Assembly (NCBI RefSeq): GCF_019974135.1 | Contig: NZ_AP025017.1 | Span: forward strand, 2,852,001 to 2,916,000 | Source: Actinomyces capricornis | GTDB taxonomy: Bacteria > Actinomycetota > Actinomycetes > Actinomycetales > Actinomycetaceae | DNA length: 64,000 bases | Reading direction: 5' to 3' | Part shown: positions 1 through 8,118 of the stretch, in pieces | How the letters are laid out: every line of letters begins with the position of its first letter | Position numbering within the stretch: the stretch's first letter is position 1 | The notes under the pieces: generated by a model | Told to the model about the DNA's origin: nothing | The model's input: only the letters and a program-made list of their open reading frames with translations | The model's database searches: none | Program-made: the position numbers and the translations under genes

Positions 1-549
1 CAGCGCGAGCTGCTGGAGGAGCGCATCGCACGGCTGGCGCGGATGGTCCGCGCCGTGGACACCATGATGGAGGCCATGATGGAGCGTGAGGACACCGGGA
101 TGGCACTGACCGTCCAGGAGCAGGCGGAGATCTGGGGAGACGACTGGGATCCGGCCTACGCCGAGGAGGCCGAGCAGCGCTGGGGCGAGACCGAGGACTG
201 GGCCGAGTCGGCCCGCCGCCAGGCGCGCATGTCCAAGGCCGACTGGATGGAGGCCCATGAGGCCACAGAGAGCCTGGAGGCGGGCCTGGCCGAGGCCTTC
301 GTCCGGGGCGTCACCCCGGGAAGCGCACAGGCCAATGCGCTGGCCGAGCGCCACCGCGCCGAGCTCAATCGCTGGTTCGAGGTCACCGTGGCCAAGCAGG
401 TGATCATCGCCCGCGGATATGTGGGCGATGAGCGCTTCGCCCGGCACTACGATCGGCGCGCCGAGGGCCTGGCGGCCTGGCTCAAGGAGATCATCGACGC
501 CAACGCCCTCGCCCAGGGGGTGGATCCCGCGGCCGCCCAGTGGGGCTGA
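1..549 (+). CDS. C-terminal part of a TipAS-domain (TipAL-type) MerR-family regulator, cut by the window edge
   Basis: The frame is open from base 1, so the N-terminus, including the expected MerR helix-turn-helix, lies outside the window. The visible 182 residues match the TipAS ligand-binding domain: EAEQRWGETEDWAES, a central AERHRAELNRWF segment and the late YVGDERFARHYDRRAEGLAAW segment. Family knowledge: TipAS binds thiopeptides and other hydrophobic drugs and drives MerR-type activation of efflux or self-protection genes. The start of the visible part is a helical stretch consistent with the MerR dimerisation coiled coil. An ATG at 43 exists but would only begin inside that coiled coil, so I do not treat it as the true start. 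The gene ends just before a strong hairpin, convergent with the next gene. Confidence 0.85.
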   Translation, partial: QRELLEERIARLARMVRAVDTMMEAMMEREDTGMALTVQEQAEIWGDDWDPAYAEEAEQRWGETEDWAESARRQARMSKADWMEAHEATESLEAGLAEAFVRGVTPGSAQANALAERHRAELNRWFEVTVAKQVIIARGYVGDERFARHYDRRAEGLAAWLKEIIDANALAQGVDPAAAQWG

Positions 550-570
550 GCCGCCAGCCCCCTCGATCTC

Positions 571-624
571 GTACCCCGGCCCTCGATCCCGTGGGTCGAG
601 GGCCGGGATCGAGGGCCGGGGTAC
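571..624. terminator. 21-bp perfect hairpin between convergent genes
   Basis: Bases 571-591 and 604-624 are exact reverse complements, separated by a 12-nt loop. It lies between the TipAS gene (+) and the DUF349 gene (-), so it can end transcription from both sides. There is no T tract, which is common in high-G+C actinobacteria. Confidence 0.65.
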
Positions 625-660
625 GGCACCGGCACGGCCTTCCCCCGGTGCCGGGGCCGG

Positions 661-2403
661 TCAGGCCTTGGCGGAGCGGCGCACCTGGTCGAGCCAGGCG
701 CGGCGGGCCGTCAGGGCCGCCTCGGCCTCGGCGACCTTCTTGGCATCGCCGGAGGCCCTGGCGGCGTCGAGCTCCTTCTCCAGGGAGGCGATGGCGTCCT
801 CCAGCTGACCGGCGAGCCCCTCGGCACGGGCCTTGGTCTCGGGGTCGGTGCGGCGCCACTCGGCGTTCTCGGCCTCGCGGATGGCGTCCTCGACGGCGCG
901 CATGCGCCCCTCGATGCGGCGCAGGGCTGAGCGGGGCACGCGGCCGGCCTCCTCCCAGGCGTCCTGGATGGGGCGCAGGGCCTTCTTGGCGGCCTTGATG
1001 TCCTTGATCGGCAGGAGCGCCTCGGCCTTGGCCACCAGGGCCTCCTTGACCTTGAGGTTCTCGGCGAACTCGGCGTCGACGGCCTCATCCTTGGCGCGGC
1101 GCGCGTCGAAGAAGACCTGCTGGGCGGCGCGGAATCGGGCCCACAGGGCGTCGTCCTCCTTGCGGGAGGCGCGCCCGGCCTTCTTCCACTCGGCCATGAG
1201 GTCGCGGTACTTCGCCGAGGTCCCGGCCCAGTCGGTGGAGTGCTGGAGCTCCTCGGCCCGCTTGATGAGGGCCTCCTTGGCGGCCTTGACCTTGGACTGC
1301 TTGGCATCCAGCTCGCTGAAGAACTGGCGGCGGTGGCGGTCGAAGGTGGTGCGGGCGTGGGAGAAGCGCTTCCACAGGCCGTCCTCGGAGCTGCGGTCCA
1401 GGCGCGGCCCGCGGCGCTGGGCCTCCTTCCAGGTCTCCAGCAGCTCGCGCAGCTCGGCACCGGAGTTCTTCCACTGGGTGCGGGCGGGGTCCTGGGCGGC
1501 GATGGCCTCGGCCCGCTCCACGATCGCGGTGCGGTCCTTGAGGGCCTGCTCCTTGGCGGCGGCCCGCTCGGCGGCCACGGCGGTGCGCCGCTCGGCGGCC
1601 ACTGTGCGCAGGGCGGCGAAGCGGGCGCGCAGGCCCTCCAGGTCGCCCACGGCGGCGGGCTGGGCCAGGGACTCCTCAATGGACTTCAGGGTGGAGTCGA
1701 TCTCGCGCACGCTCAGGTGGGGCAGGCGGGTGGCGAACAGGTCGATGGTGGCCTTGAGGTCCAGGTAGCGGCGCACGTAGAAGGCCATGGCCTCGGCCAC
1801 GGGGGCATCCGGGAACTGGCCGACCTCGCGCTCGGCGCCGCCGTCCTGCACGAAGACCCGGCCCTCGCCGTCCACGCGCCCCCACTTGGCGGCGTCCATG
1901 GCCTCCTGGGGGTCGACGGGCGGCTCCGCCGGGGCTGCGGGGGCCGAGGGCGCCGCGGCCCCCGGTGCGGGGACCTCACCGGGGGCGGGGGTCGGGGCAG
2001 GGCCGCCCTCCTCGGGGGAGGCGGTCTCCTCGGCAGCGCCCTGGTCGGCCTGCTGCTCGGAGTCCTCCGGCTGGGTGGCCGCCGGCGTCTGCGCGGGCTC
2101 CGGCCTCTCGGTGGGCTCCGGTGCGCCGGGAGCCCCGTCCTGGGCGGGCTCGGCGGCAGCGGTGATCGCCGGGTCGTCCTGGGACTGGCCGCTGGGGGAC
2201 TCGGGCGCCTGGGACTCAGGCTCGGAACCGGACTCGGCCTCGGTGGTCGCCGCCGGCTGCTCCCGCGGCTCAGCCGTGGGGGTGGTCACGGGGGCGCTGG
2301 CCCCGCTGGTGCTGGGGGCGTCGTCGACGGCGGGGTCCTGCGCCTGCGCGGTGGACGCGGCAGTGGGGTTCAGCTCGCTGGTGGGCTGGTTCTGCTCGGT
2401 CAC
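661..2403 (-). CDS. DUF349 repeat protein with a long disordered N-terminus
   Basis: 580 residues. The first ~165 residues are almost only Pro, Ala, Glu, Thr and Gln and are probably disordered. The rest is highly charged and helical, with repeated DUF349-like units: W-K-x(n)-G...DDALWARFRAAQQVFFDAR, W-x(n)-RSSEDGLWKRFSHARTTFDRH and a third one with RALRRIEGRMRAVEDA. The GTG start at 2403 is preceded by AAGGAG at a suitable distance on the minus strand. Family knowledge: DUF349 proteins are widespread in Actinobacteria and the function is not established. No catalytic residues are evident; a scaffold or nucleic-acid/ribosome-associated role is only a guess. Confidence 0.8.
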   Translation of the reverse strand: MTEQNQPTSELNPTAASTAQAQDPAVDDAPSTSGASAPVTTPTAEPREQPAATTEAESGSEPESQAPESPSGQSQDDPAITAAAEPAQDGAPGAPEPTERPEPAQTPAATQPEDSEQQADQGAAEETASPEEGGPAPTPAPGEVPAPGAAAPSAPAAPAEPPVDPQEAMDAAKWGRVDGEGRVFVQDGGAEREVGQFPDAPVAEAMAFYVRRYLDLKATIDLFATRLPHLSVREIDSTLKSIEESLAQPAAVGDLEGLRARFAALRTVAAERRTAVAAERAAAKEQALKDRTAIVERAEAIAAQDPARTQWKNSGAELRELLETWKEAQRRGPRLDRSSEDGLWKRFSHARTTFDRHRRQFFSELDAKQSKVKAAKEALIKRAEELQHSTDWAGTSAKYRDLMAEWKKAGRASRKEDDALWARFRAAQQVFFDARRAKDEAVDAEFAENLKVKEALVAKAEALLPIKDIKAAKKALRPIQDAWEEAGRVPRSALRRIEGRMRAVEDAIREAENAEWRRTDPETKARAEGLAGQLEDAIASLEKELDAARASGDAKKVAEAEAALTARRAWLDQVRRSAKA

Positions 2404-2711
2404 GGGGATGCTCCTTCATGTTGTGACGGGGTTGGGAGCGGTGCTCCACTTCCGTGCGCGCCCGGCATCGCCGGGTGGTGTACGTGCCGCCGGAGGGCGG
2501 CAGTGCCCCGGATTCTACGTGCTCACGCCGCGGCAGTCAGGCCTCGATCCGAGCCCCCATCCGCATGGGCTCCGATCGCGGCCCGGCGGCTACCGGCTGA
2601 GGCGTGCAGGTTGGGCGTCACTTCGCGACAGGCGCGACACTTGGCGGAAAGGGCGACACCTACAGGGTACGTCCATTCCGCGAAGCGACGCCCGATCCGC
2701 CAACCGACGCC
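2404..2711. other. 308-bp gene-free stretch upstream of the DUF349 gene
   Basis: It holds the ribosome-binding site of the DUF349 gene and a small hairpin at 2485-2502 (7-bp stem, GGAG loop) that could terminate the upstream minus-strand gene. No RNA gene or conserved small protein is visible. A promoter for the DUF349 gene must lie here, but I could not pick convincing -35/-10 boxes. Confidence 0.5.
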
Positions 2712-3788
2712 CTACTGCGCGTCCTGGGCCTCGGCGTCCTCGGACTCCAGCGCCAGGACCGGGCGCAACGGCACCAGGGAGTGCCACCTGGCGGGCAGCC
2801 GGTCGTAGTGGGCGAGGAACAGGTCGGTGACCTCGGCGCCGCCCAGGAGCCGCAGGCCGGGGTTCTCGGCCTCCAGGGCCGCCGCCTGACTCGTCCAGGA
2901 GCCCAGGGTGACCAGGAACCCGCGCTCGCCCGCGACCATGGCACCCAGGAGCGCCTGGGCCTCGGGGCGGCCGGCGGAGATATTCGTGTGCAGGCAGCGG
3001 ACCTTGGTCGCCGGCCCCTCCAGCCCCAGGGCGTCGCGGTGCGCCAGGAGGTCCACCGCGCCCTCGCCCGGGCGGTAGCAGGGGCGGGTGTGGTAGCCCA
3101 TGGCCTGCAGGAGGTCGGCGATGAGAGCGGTGAATTCCGAGCGGCTGATGCCGTGCACGAGCCGCTCGGCGATGACGTCGAGGGTGCGCTGCTCGATGCA
3201 CTCGGCGTCGGGGAAGGGGCTGCGCGTCTCCTGGGCGTCCCAGGCGGAGTCCTGGCCCTGGTCGGCACTCGACTCCTGGGCCGCGCGGCGCTGGGCGACG
3301 AAGGCCTCCTGGGTGGGGGCCGACAGGAAGGCCTCGATCTCCGGGGCGCTCAGCGTGACCTGGAAGAAGGTGGAGCGCGCGTCGATCTCGTCGAGCAGGT
3401 CGCGGGAGAAGACGGAGCGGGCCACACCCGTGCGCCGCCAGCGCACCGCCACCCGGTGCCGGTGCTCGGGGGCCTCGGACTCGTAGTAGTAAGGGCCGGC
3501 CACGCGGCCGAAGCTCAGGGTGCGGGTGGTGGGGTCGGGGGCGATGACGACGTCGCCCGGCGCCATGGCGTGCACGAAGCAGTAGAGCTGGTCGGCCCGG
3601 TCGGTGACCACCGCGGGCCGGGCCTGCGGGTAGGCCTGGGTGACGGCCTCGGCGAAGGCCTCGGGGGAGGCCTCGCAGGTCTGCAGGTCGGGGGTCGAGT
3701 CGAAGCCCACCGAGACGAAGCCCGTGCTGCCATCGCCCAGCAGCTCGCCGTGCGGAATCGTGGTGTTGTGGATGCCCCAGATGCTCAT
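2712..3788 (-). CDS. Mrr-like restriction-system protein, active site possibly degenerate
   Basis: 358 residues. The N-terminal half starts MSIWGIHNTTIP and contains the GDVVIAPDPTTRTLSFGRVAGPYYY segment, typical of an N-terminal domain found ahead of Mrr-type nucleases. The C-terminal third resembles the Mrr_cat PD-(D/E)xK fold: EFTALIADLLQAMGY, GAVDLLAH (the conserved Asp, around residue 245) and GFLVTLGSWTSQAAALEAE. The usual QVK/QxK catalytic strand is replaced by TKVRCLH (around residue 262). The ATG at 3788 is preceded by GGAAGAAGAGG. No methylase or partner subunit lies beside it, so it may be a solitary or inactive type IV-like restriction protein. Confidence 0.65.
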   Translation of the reverse strand: MSIWGIHNTTIPHGELLGDGSTGFVSVGFDSTPDLQTCEASPEAFAEAVTQAYPQARPAVVTDRADQLYCFVHAMAPGDVVIAPDPTTRTLSFGRVAGPYYYESEAPEHRHRVAVRWRRTGVARSVFSRDLLDEIDARSTFFQVTLSAPEIEAFLSAPTQEAFVAQRRAAQESSADQGQDSAWDAQETRSPFPDAECIEQRTLDVIAERLVHGISRSEFTALIADLLQAMGYHTRPCYRPGEGAVDLLAHRDALGLEGPATKVRCLHTNISAGRPEAQALLGAMVAGERGFLVTLGSWTSQAAALEAENPGLRLLGGAEVTDLFLAHYDRLPARWHSLVPLRPVLALESEDAEAQDAQ

Positions 3789-4044
3789 GCCTCTTCTTCC
3801 TGCCTTGTCGGGAAAGGAGAATCTACCGCCTCATCCTTGTCTGATCGCCACGACCTACCGCATCACGGATGTGTCACGGAGCACCCTGCTCGTCGATTAT
3901 GACGGGCCCGCAGGTGCTCCCCACGGCGCCCTGCGGCAGGGGCCCGTGGCCCGGTGCAGTACTATGCGGCCATGATCGCGTGATCCGCTCCCAGCCCCCA
4001 TGCCCCTGCGTCGAGCGCCGGTACTCCGGCGCGCGAGGATCACG

Positions 4045-5685
4045 ATGCCACCGATCACCCTGGACTCCGTCTCCTTCAGCCACAGCGCTGAGCCCCTCCT
4101 GGTCGACATCACCGCCACGATCACCGATGGCGAGAGGGTCTGCCTGGTGGGCCCCAACGGCTCGGGCAAGTCCACCCTCCTGGACCTCATCACTGGGCGC
4201 CTGAGCGGGCACAGCGGCACCATCACGGCACCGGGCGCCTGTACCTCACCGAGCCCGGAGGGCCGGCCCGCCGGCACCGTGGCCTCCTTCCTGCACGAGG
4301 CGACGCGCGAGGCCCACGAGATCACCGCCCTCCTGGAGGAGCTCGCCCAGGCGATGGCCCAGGCCGGGCGGCAGGACCGGGTGGACCCGGCGGACCTGGC
4401 GGCACGCTACGACGCCGCCCTGGCCCGTGCGACAGCGCTGGAGGCCTGGTCCCTGGAGGCGCGCACCGCCCAGGTGCTCGACGGCCTGGGGCTGGGCCAC
4501 CTGGAGGGGGACCGGCAACTGGCGTCACTCTCACCGGGGCAGCTCCGTCGCCTGGCCCTGGGCGCCACCCTCCTGGCCAGGCCCGAGGCACTGGTCCTCG
4601 ATGAGCCCACCAATCACCTCGACGAGGAGGCCTCACGCTTCCTCGGCGAGGTCCTACGCTCCTGGCAGGGCCCGGTGCTCTTCGCCAGCCATGACCGAGC
4701 CTTCATCGACGAGACCGCCACGGCCCTGCTCGACCTGGACACCGAGGCCTGGCGCGCCCTCCACACGGCGCAGGGGCAGCAGGACCTCCACGGCGCCTAC
4801 CGGTGCTCGGGGCGCTACAGCACCTACCTGAAGGACAAGGCCCGTGCCCGGGCCGCCCACGCGCGGATCCACGCCGACCAGCAGCACCTCAAGGCCGCCC
4901 TGGTGGAGCACCGGCGCCGCTCCGAGCATGTCGGGCACCGGGGAGCCCCCGCCCGCACCGAGGCCCGGATGGCCAGGAAATTCTACGCCGATCGGACCCA
5001 GAAGGCCGCCACCCGCCGTCGATCCGAGGACGATGAGCGCCTGGCCGCCCTGGCCCGACATGAGGTCCGCAGGCCCCGGAGCTACGCCCTGGACCTGGGG
5101 CTGGCGCCCCTGCCACCGGCCGCCGAGCATGGCGCGCTGGCCATCGCACTGCGGCAGGCGGCCGTGCCCGGAAGATTGGCCCCCGTCACACTCGACCTGG
5201 CCGCGGGAGAGCACCTGCTGGTCACCGGCGCCAACGGCTCGGGCAAGTCCACCCTCCTGCGGTGGCTGGCCACGGGCGCCCCGCCCACGGCGCAGTCCTC
5301 GGGCAGTGCGATCACCGCCTCACCCGCCCACCTCGTCCCCCAGGACCTGCCGCAGCCCGGGCACACGGGCATCGATGAGGCCACCTGGAGCGGGGGCGTG
5401 GGGGAATGCGGCCGGGGCGTGCTCCACCCCCGGCTGTGGACCACGCCCATCGGCGAGCTCTCCGCGGGCAACCAGCGGCGCGCCCAGTTCGCCCTGGCAG
5501 CCGGCGCCGCGCCCGCGATCCTGCTCATCGACGAGCCCACCAACTACCTGGACCTGGACACCCTGGAGGCGCTGGAGAAGGCTCTGAGGCCCTGGAACGG
5601 CACCCTGGTGGTGGCCAGTCACGACCGCTGGCTCATCGAGCACTGGTGGGGCCGGCGCCTCCGTCTGGAGAGCGCGGGCACGTAG
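4045..5685 (+). CDS. ABC-F family ATPase with two nucleotide-binding domains
   Basis: 546 residues and no membrane segment. Two complete ABC cassettes are visible: Walker A GPNGSGKST (about 36-44) with signature LSPGQ and Walker B/H-loop region LVLDEPTNHLDEE, then GANGSGKST (about 396) with LSAGN and LLIDEPTNYLD. A charged Arg/Ala-rich linker of about 100 residues lies between them, as in ABC-F proteins that act on the ribosomal E site. Family knowledge: ABC-F proteins are translation factors or protect ribosomes from macrolides, lincosamides and streptogramins; which applies here cannot be told. I prefer ATG 4045, with GAGGA six bases upstream, to an in-frame ATG at 4000. Confidence 0.88.
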   Translation: MPPITLDSVSFSHSAEPLLVDITATITDGERVCLVGPNGSGKSTLLDLITGRLSGHSGTITAPGACTSPSPEGRPAGTVASFLHEATREAHEITALLEELAQAMAQAGRQDRVDPADLAARYDAALARATALEAWSLEARTAQVLDGLGLGHLEGDRQLASLSPGQLRRLALGATLLARPEALVLDEPTNHLDEEASRFLGEVLRSWQGPVLFASHDRAFIDETATALLDLDTEAWRALHTAQGQQDLHGAYRCSGRYSTYLKDKARARAAHARIHADQQHLKAALVEHRRRSEHVGHRGAPARTEARMARKFYADRTQKAATRRRSEDDERLAALARHEVRRPRSYALDLGLAPLPPAAEHGALAIALRQAAVPGRLAPVTLDLAAGEHLLVTGANGSGKSTLLRWLATGAPPTAQSSGSAITASPAHLVPQDLPQPGHTGIDEATWSGGVGECGRGVLHPRLWTTPIGELSAGNQRRAQFALAAGAAPAILLIDEPTNYLDLDTLEALEKALRPWNGTLVVASHDRWLIEHWWGRRLRLESAGT

Positions 5686-5695
5686 TCTGGGCGGC

Positions 5696-6520
5696 ATGAT
5701 CATCGAGCGCACGATCGCCCCCGTCTTCGCCGCCAACTGCTACGTGCTGGCCCCCGGCCCGGGCGCCCCCGCCCTGGTGGTGGACCCCGGGGCTGGTGCC
5801 GTGCCCGGCATCCTGGCGCTCCTGCGCTCCCACCGCCTGACCCTGGGCGCCATCCTGCTCACCCACGGGCACGCCGACCACGTGTGGGACTGCCAGCGGC
5901 TCATCGCCGCCGCCCACGCCGAGGGCCTGCTGTGCGCCGAGGACGCCGTCGATGTCCCCGTCCACATCCCCGCCCCCGACCTCTACCGCCTGGAGGACCC
6001 CGATGCCACCACCGGCATCAGCGTCGAGGGCCTGGGCTTCGCCGATCTGGCCGGCACCCCCTGGCTGGCCCCCCAGGACATCCGGGCCTTCCCCGCCGAG
6101 GGCTTCTCCCGAACCGTGGAGCTCGTGCCCTCCATCGCCGTGCAGGCCGTGGCCGCGCCCGGGCACTCCGAGGGCTCCAGCCTGTTCCTGCTCAACGCCA
6201 CTCTGGCCGAGAGCGCCCTGCTCCACGAGGCCGAGGTGCCCGAGCTCATGGAGGCCGACCCCTCCACCCTCGATGAGCCCCGCGACTACCTCGTGGCCCT
6301 CGACGGCGACGTCATCTTCAAGGGAGCGGTGGGCCGCACCGACCTGCCCGGCGGCGACCAGGTCCAGATGCTGGGGACCCTGCGCTTCCTGGCCACCGCC
6401 CTGTCCCCGCAGACGGTGCTCCTGCCGGGCCACGGAGCCGCCACCACCATGGCCCACGAGCACCACGCCAACCCCTACCTGGCCGAGGCCAAGGTCCGCG
6501 GGGGCGACCTCAAGGCCTGA
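5696..6520 (+). CDS. MBL-fold metallo-hydrolase (glyoxalase II-like)
   Basis: 274 residues. The metal-binding motif THGHADH lies at residues 56-62, followed by the later ligands in APGHSEGS, GRTDLPGGD and LPGHGAATT, which is the order found in glyoxalase II-like hydrolases. No signal peptide. The start is 10 bases after the ABC-F stop, so the two genes are probably cotranscribed. Family knowledge: such proteins hydrolyse thioesters such as S-lactoylglutathione analogues. Actinobacteria lack glutathione, so the substrate (perhaps a mycothiol or bacillithiol thioester) is open. A position upstream of hisS is common for this family. Confidence 0.85.
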   Translation: MIIERTIAPVFAANCYVLAPGPGAPALVVDPGAGAVPGILALLRSHRLTLGAILLTHGHADHVWDCQRLIAAAHAEGLLCAEDAVDVPVHIPAPDLYRLEDPDATTGISVEGLGFADLAGTPWLAPQDIRAFPAEGFSRTVELVPSIAVQAVAAPGHSEGSSLFLLNATLAESALLHEAEVPELMEADPSTLDEPRDYLVALDGDVIFKGAVGRTDLPGGDQVQMLGTLRFLATALSPQTVLLPGHGAATTMAHEHHANPYLAEAKVRGGDLKA

Positions 6521-6690
6521 GGCCGGCCGCTACCGCGCTCCGCGGCTCGCCGTGTCGTGCCCTCGTCCCCATCTGGTCCCTCAGACCCACGGGATCGACG
6601 GCGAGGCTGCGAGATCGCGGGAAGGGCCGCATGGGGCGGGCGCACCGCCCGGGTCCGGGCCGGCCCCGCCGCCATGACACAATGCCGTCC

Positions 6691-8118
6691 ATGGCACAGG
6701 AACGGGCACAGGCACGACTCGCGCAATCCTCCCTCTCCGGCTTCCCCGAATGGCTCCCCGCGGGGCGGGTGGTAGAGCAGTCCTTCGTCGACGCCCTGCG
6801 CCGCACCTTCGAGCTGCACGGCTTCAGCGGCATCGAGACCCGCGCCGTGGAGCCCCTGAGCGAGCTGACCCGCAAGGGGGAGACCTCCAAGGAGGTCTAC
6901 CTCCTGACCCGCCTGCAGGCCGACCCCGCCGAGCAGGCCGGGCAGGAGGGCAGGGCGGACCCGGCCAAGCAGCTGGGCCTGCACTTCGACCTGACCGTCC
7001 CCTTCGCCAGGTACGTCGTGGACAACGCCGGCACCCTGACCTTCCCCTTCAAGCGCTACCAGATCCAGAAGGTCTGGCGCGGTGAGCGCCCCCAGGAGGG
7101 CCGCTTCCGCGAGTTCATCCAGGCCGATATCGACATCGTGGGCGACGGCGCCCTGCCCCTGCACTACGACGTCGAGATCCCCCTGATCATGCACGAGGCG
7201 ATGGCGGCCCTGCCCATCCCCGCGGTGACCATCCACGTGTCCAACCGCAAGGTGGCCCAGGGCTTCTACCAGTCCATCGGCCTGGGTCAGGACCAGCTCA
7301 TCGAGGTGCTGCGAGTGGTGGACAAGATCGACAAGATCGGGGCCGAGGGCGTGCGCGGCGAGCTCGTCTCCTCGGTGGGCGCCACCCCCGAGCAGGCCGA
7401 GCGCGCCCTGGAGCTGGCCGGGATCAGCAGCACCGACGCCCAGGAGGTGGCCCGGGCCGTGCACAGCGCCCTGGGCGGCGCCCAGCCCAGCGCCCTGCTC
7501 GAGCAGGGCCTGGCCGAGCTCTCCGACCTGCTGGCCGCGGCGGCCGCGCGCCGCCCCGGCGCCCTGGTGGCCGACCTGAGGATCGCCCGCGGGCTGGACT
7601 ACTACACCGGCACCGTCTACGAGTCCTTCATGGAGGGCCACGAGGACCTGGGCTCGGTGTGCTCCGGGGGCCGCTACGACAGCCTGGCCACCAACGGCAA
7701 GCGCACCTTCCCCGGCGTGGGCATCTCCATCGGCCTGTCGCGCCTGCTGGCCCGGGTCGTCAGCGCCGGCCTGCTGGAGGTCAGCCGGCCGGTGCCCACC
7801 TGCGTGCTCGTGGCCGTCACCGACGAGGAGCACCGTGCCGCCTCCGACGCCGTGGCCGATACCCTGCGCTCCCGCGGCATCAGCGCCGACGTCGCCCCCA
7901 CGGCCGCCAAGTACGGCAAGCAGATCAGGTTCGCCGCCAAGCGCTCCATCCCCTACGTGTGGTTCCCCGGCCAGGAGGGCCCCGACTCGGTCAAGGACAT
8001 CCGCAGCGGTGAGCAGGTGGAGGCCGCCGCCGGCACCTGGCAGCCTCCCCAGCAGGACGCCGCCCCCCGCGTCCTGCCCGCCACTGCACCTGCCCCGGCG
8101 GCCGACGGGGCACGATGA
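6691..8118 (+). CDS. hisS: Histidyl-tRNA synthetase
   Basis: 475 residues, a class II aminoacyl-tRNA synthetase charging tRNA-His in the cytosol. Visible landmarks are the motif 2 region VWRGERPQEGRFREFIQADID, the histidine-specific ARGLDYYTGTVYE, the GGRYDSL motif 3 region and a C-terminal anticodon-binding domain (TCVLVAVTDEEH...YGKQIRFAAKRSIPYVWFPG). I chose ATG 6691 because the following MAQERAQARLAQSSLSGFPEW is a usual N-terminus; ATG 6682 is also in frame. It overlaps the next gene by ATGA (8115-8118), so synthesis of the downstream GTPases is coupled to it. Confidence 0.95.
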   Translation: MAQERAQARLAQSSLSGFPEWLPAGRVVEQSFVDALRRTFELHGFSGIETRAVEPLSELTRKGETSKEVYLLTRLQADPAEQAGQEGRADPAKQLGLHFDLTVPFARYVVDNAGTLTFPFKRYQIQKVWRGERPQEGRFREFIQADIDIVGDGALPLHYDVEIPLIMHEAMAALPIPAVTIHVSNRKVAQGFYQSIGLGQDQLIEVLRVVDKIDKIGAEGVRGELVSSVGATPEQAERALELAGISSTDAQEVARAVHSALGGAQPSALLEQGLAELSDLLAAAAARRPGALVADLRIARGLDYYTGTVYESFMEGHEDLGSVCSGGRYDSLATNGKRTFPGVGISIGLSRLLARVVSAGLLEVSRPVPTCVLVAVTDEEHRAASDAVADTLRSRGISADVAPTAAKYGKQIRFAAKRSIPYVWFPGQEGPDSVKDIRSGEQVEAAAGTWQPPQQDAAPRVLPATAPAPAADGAR

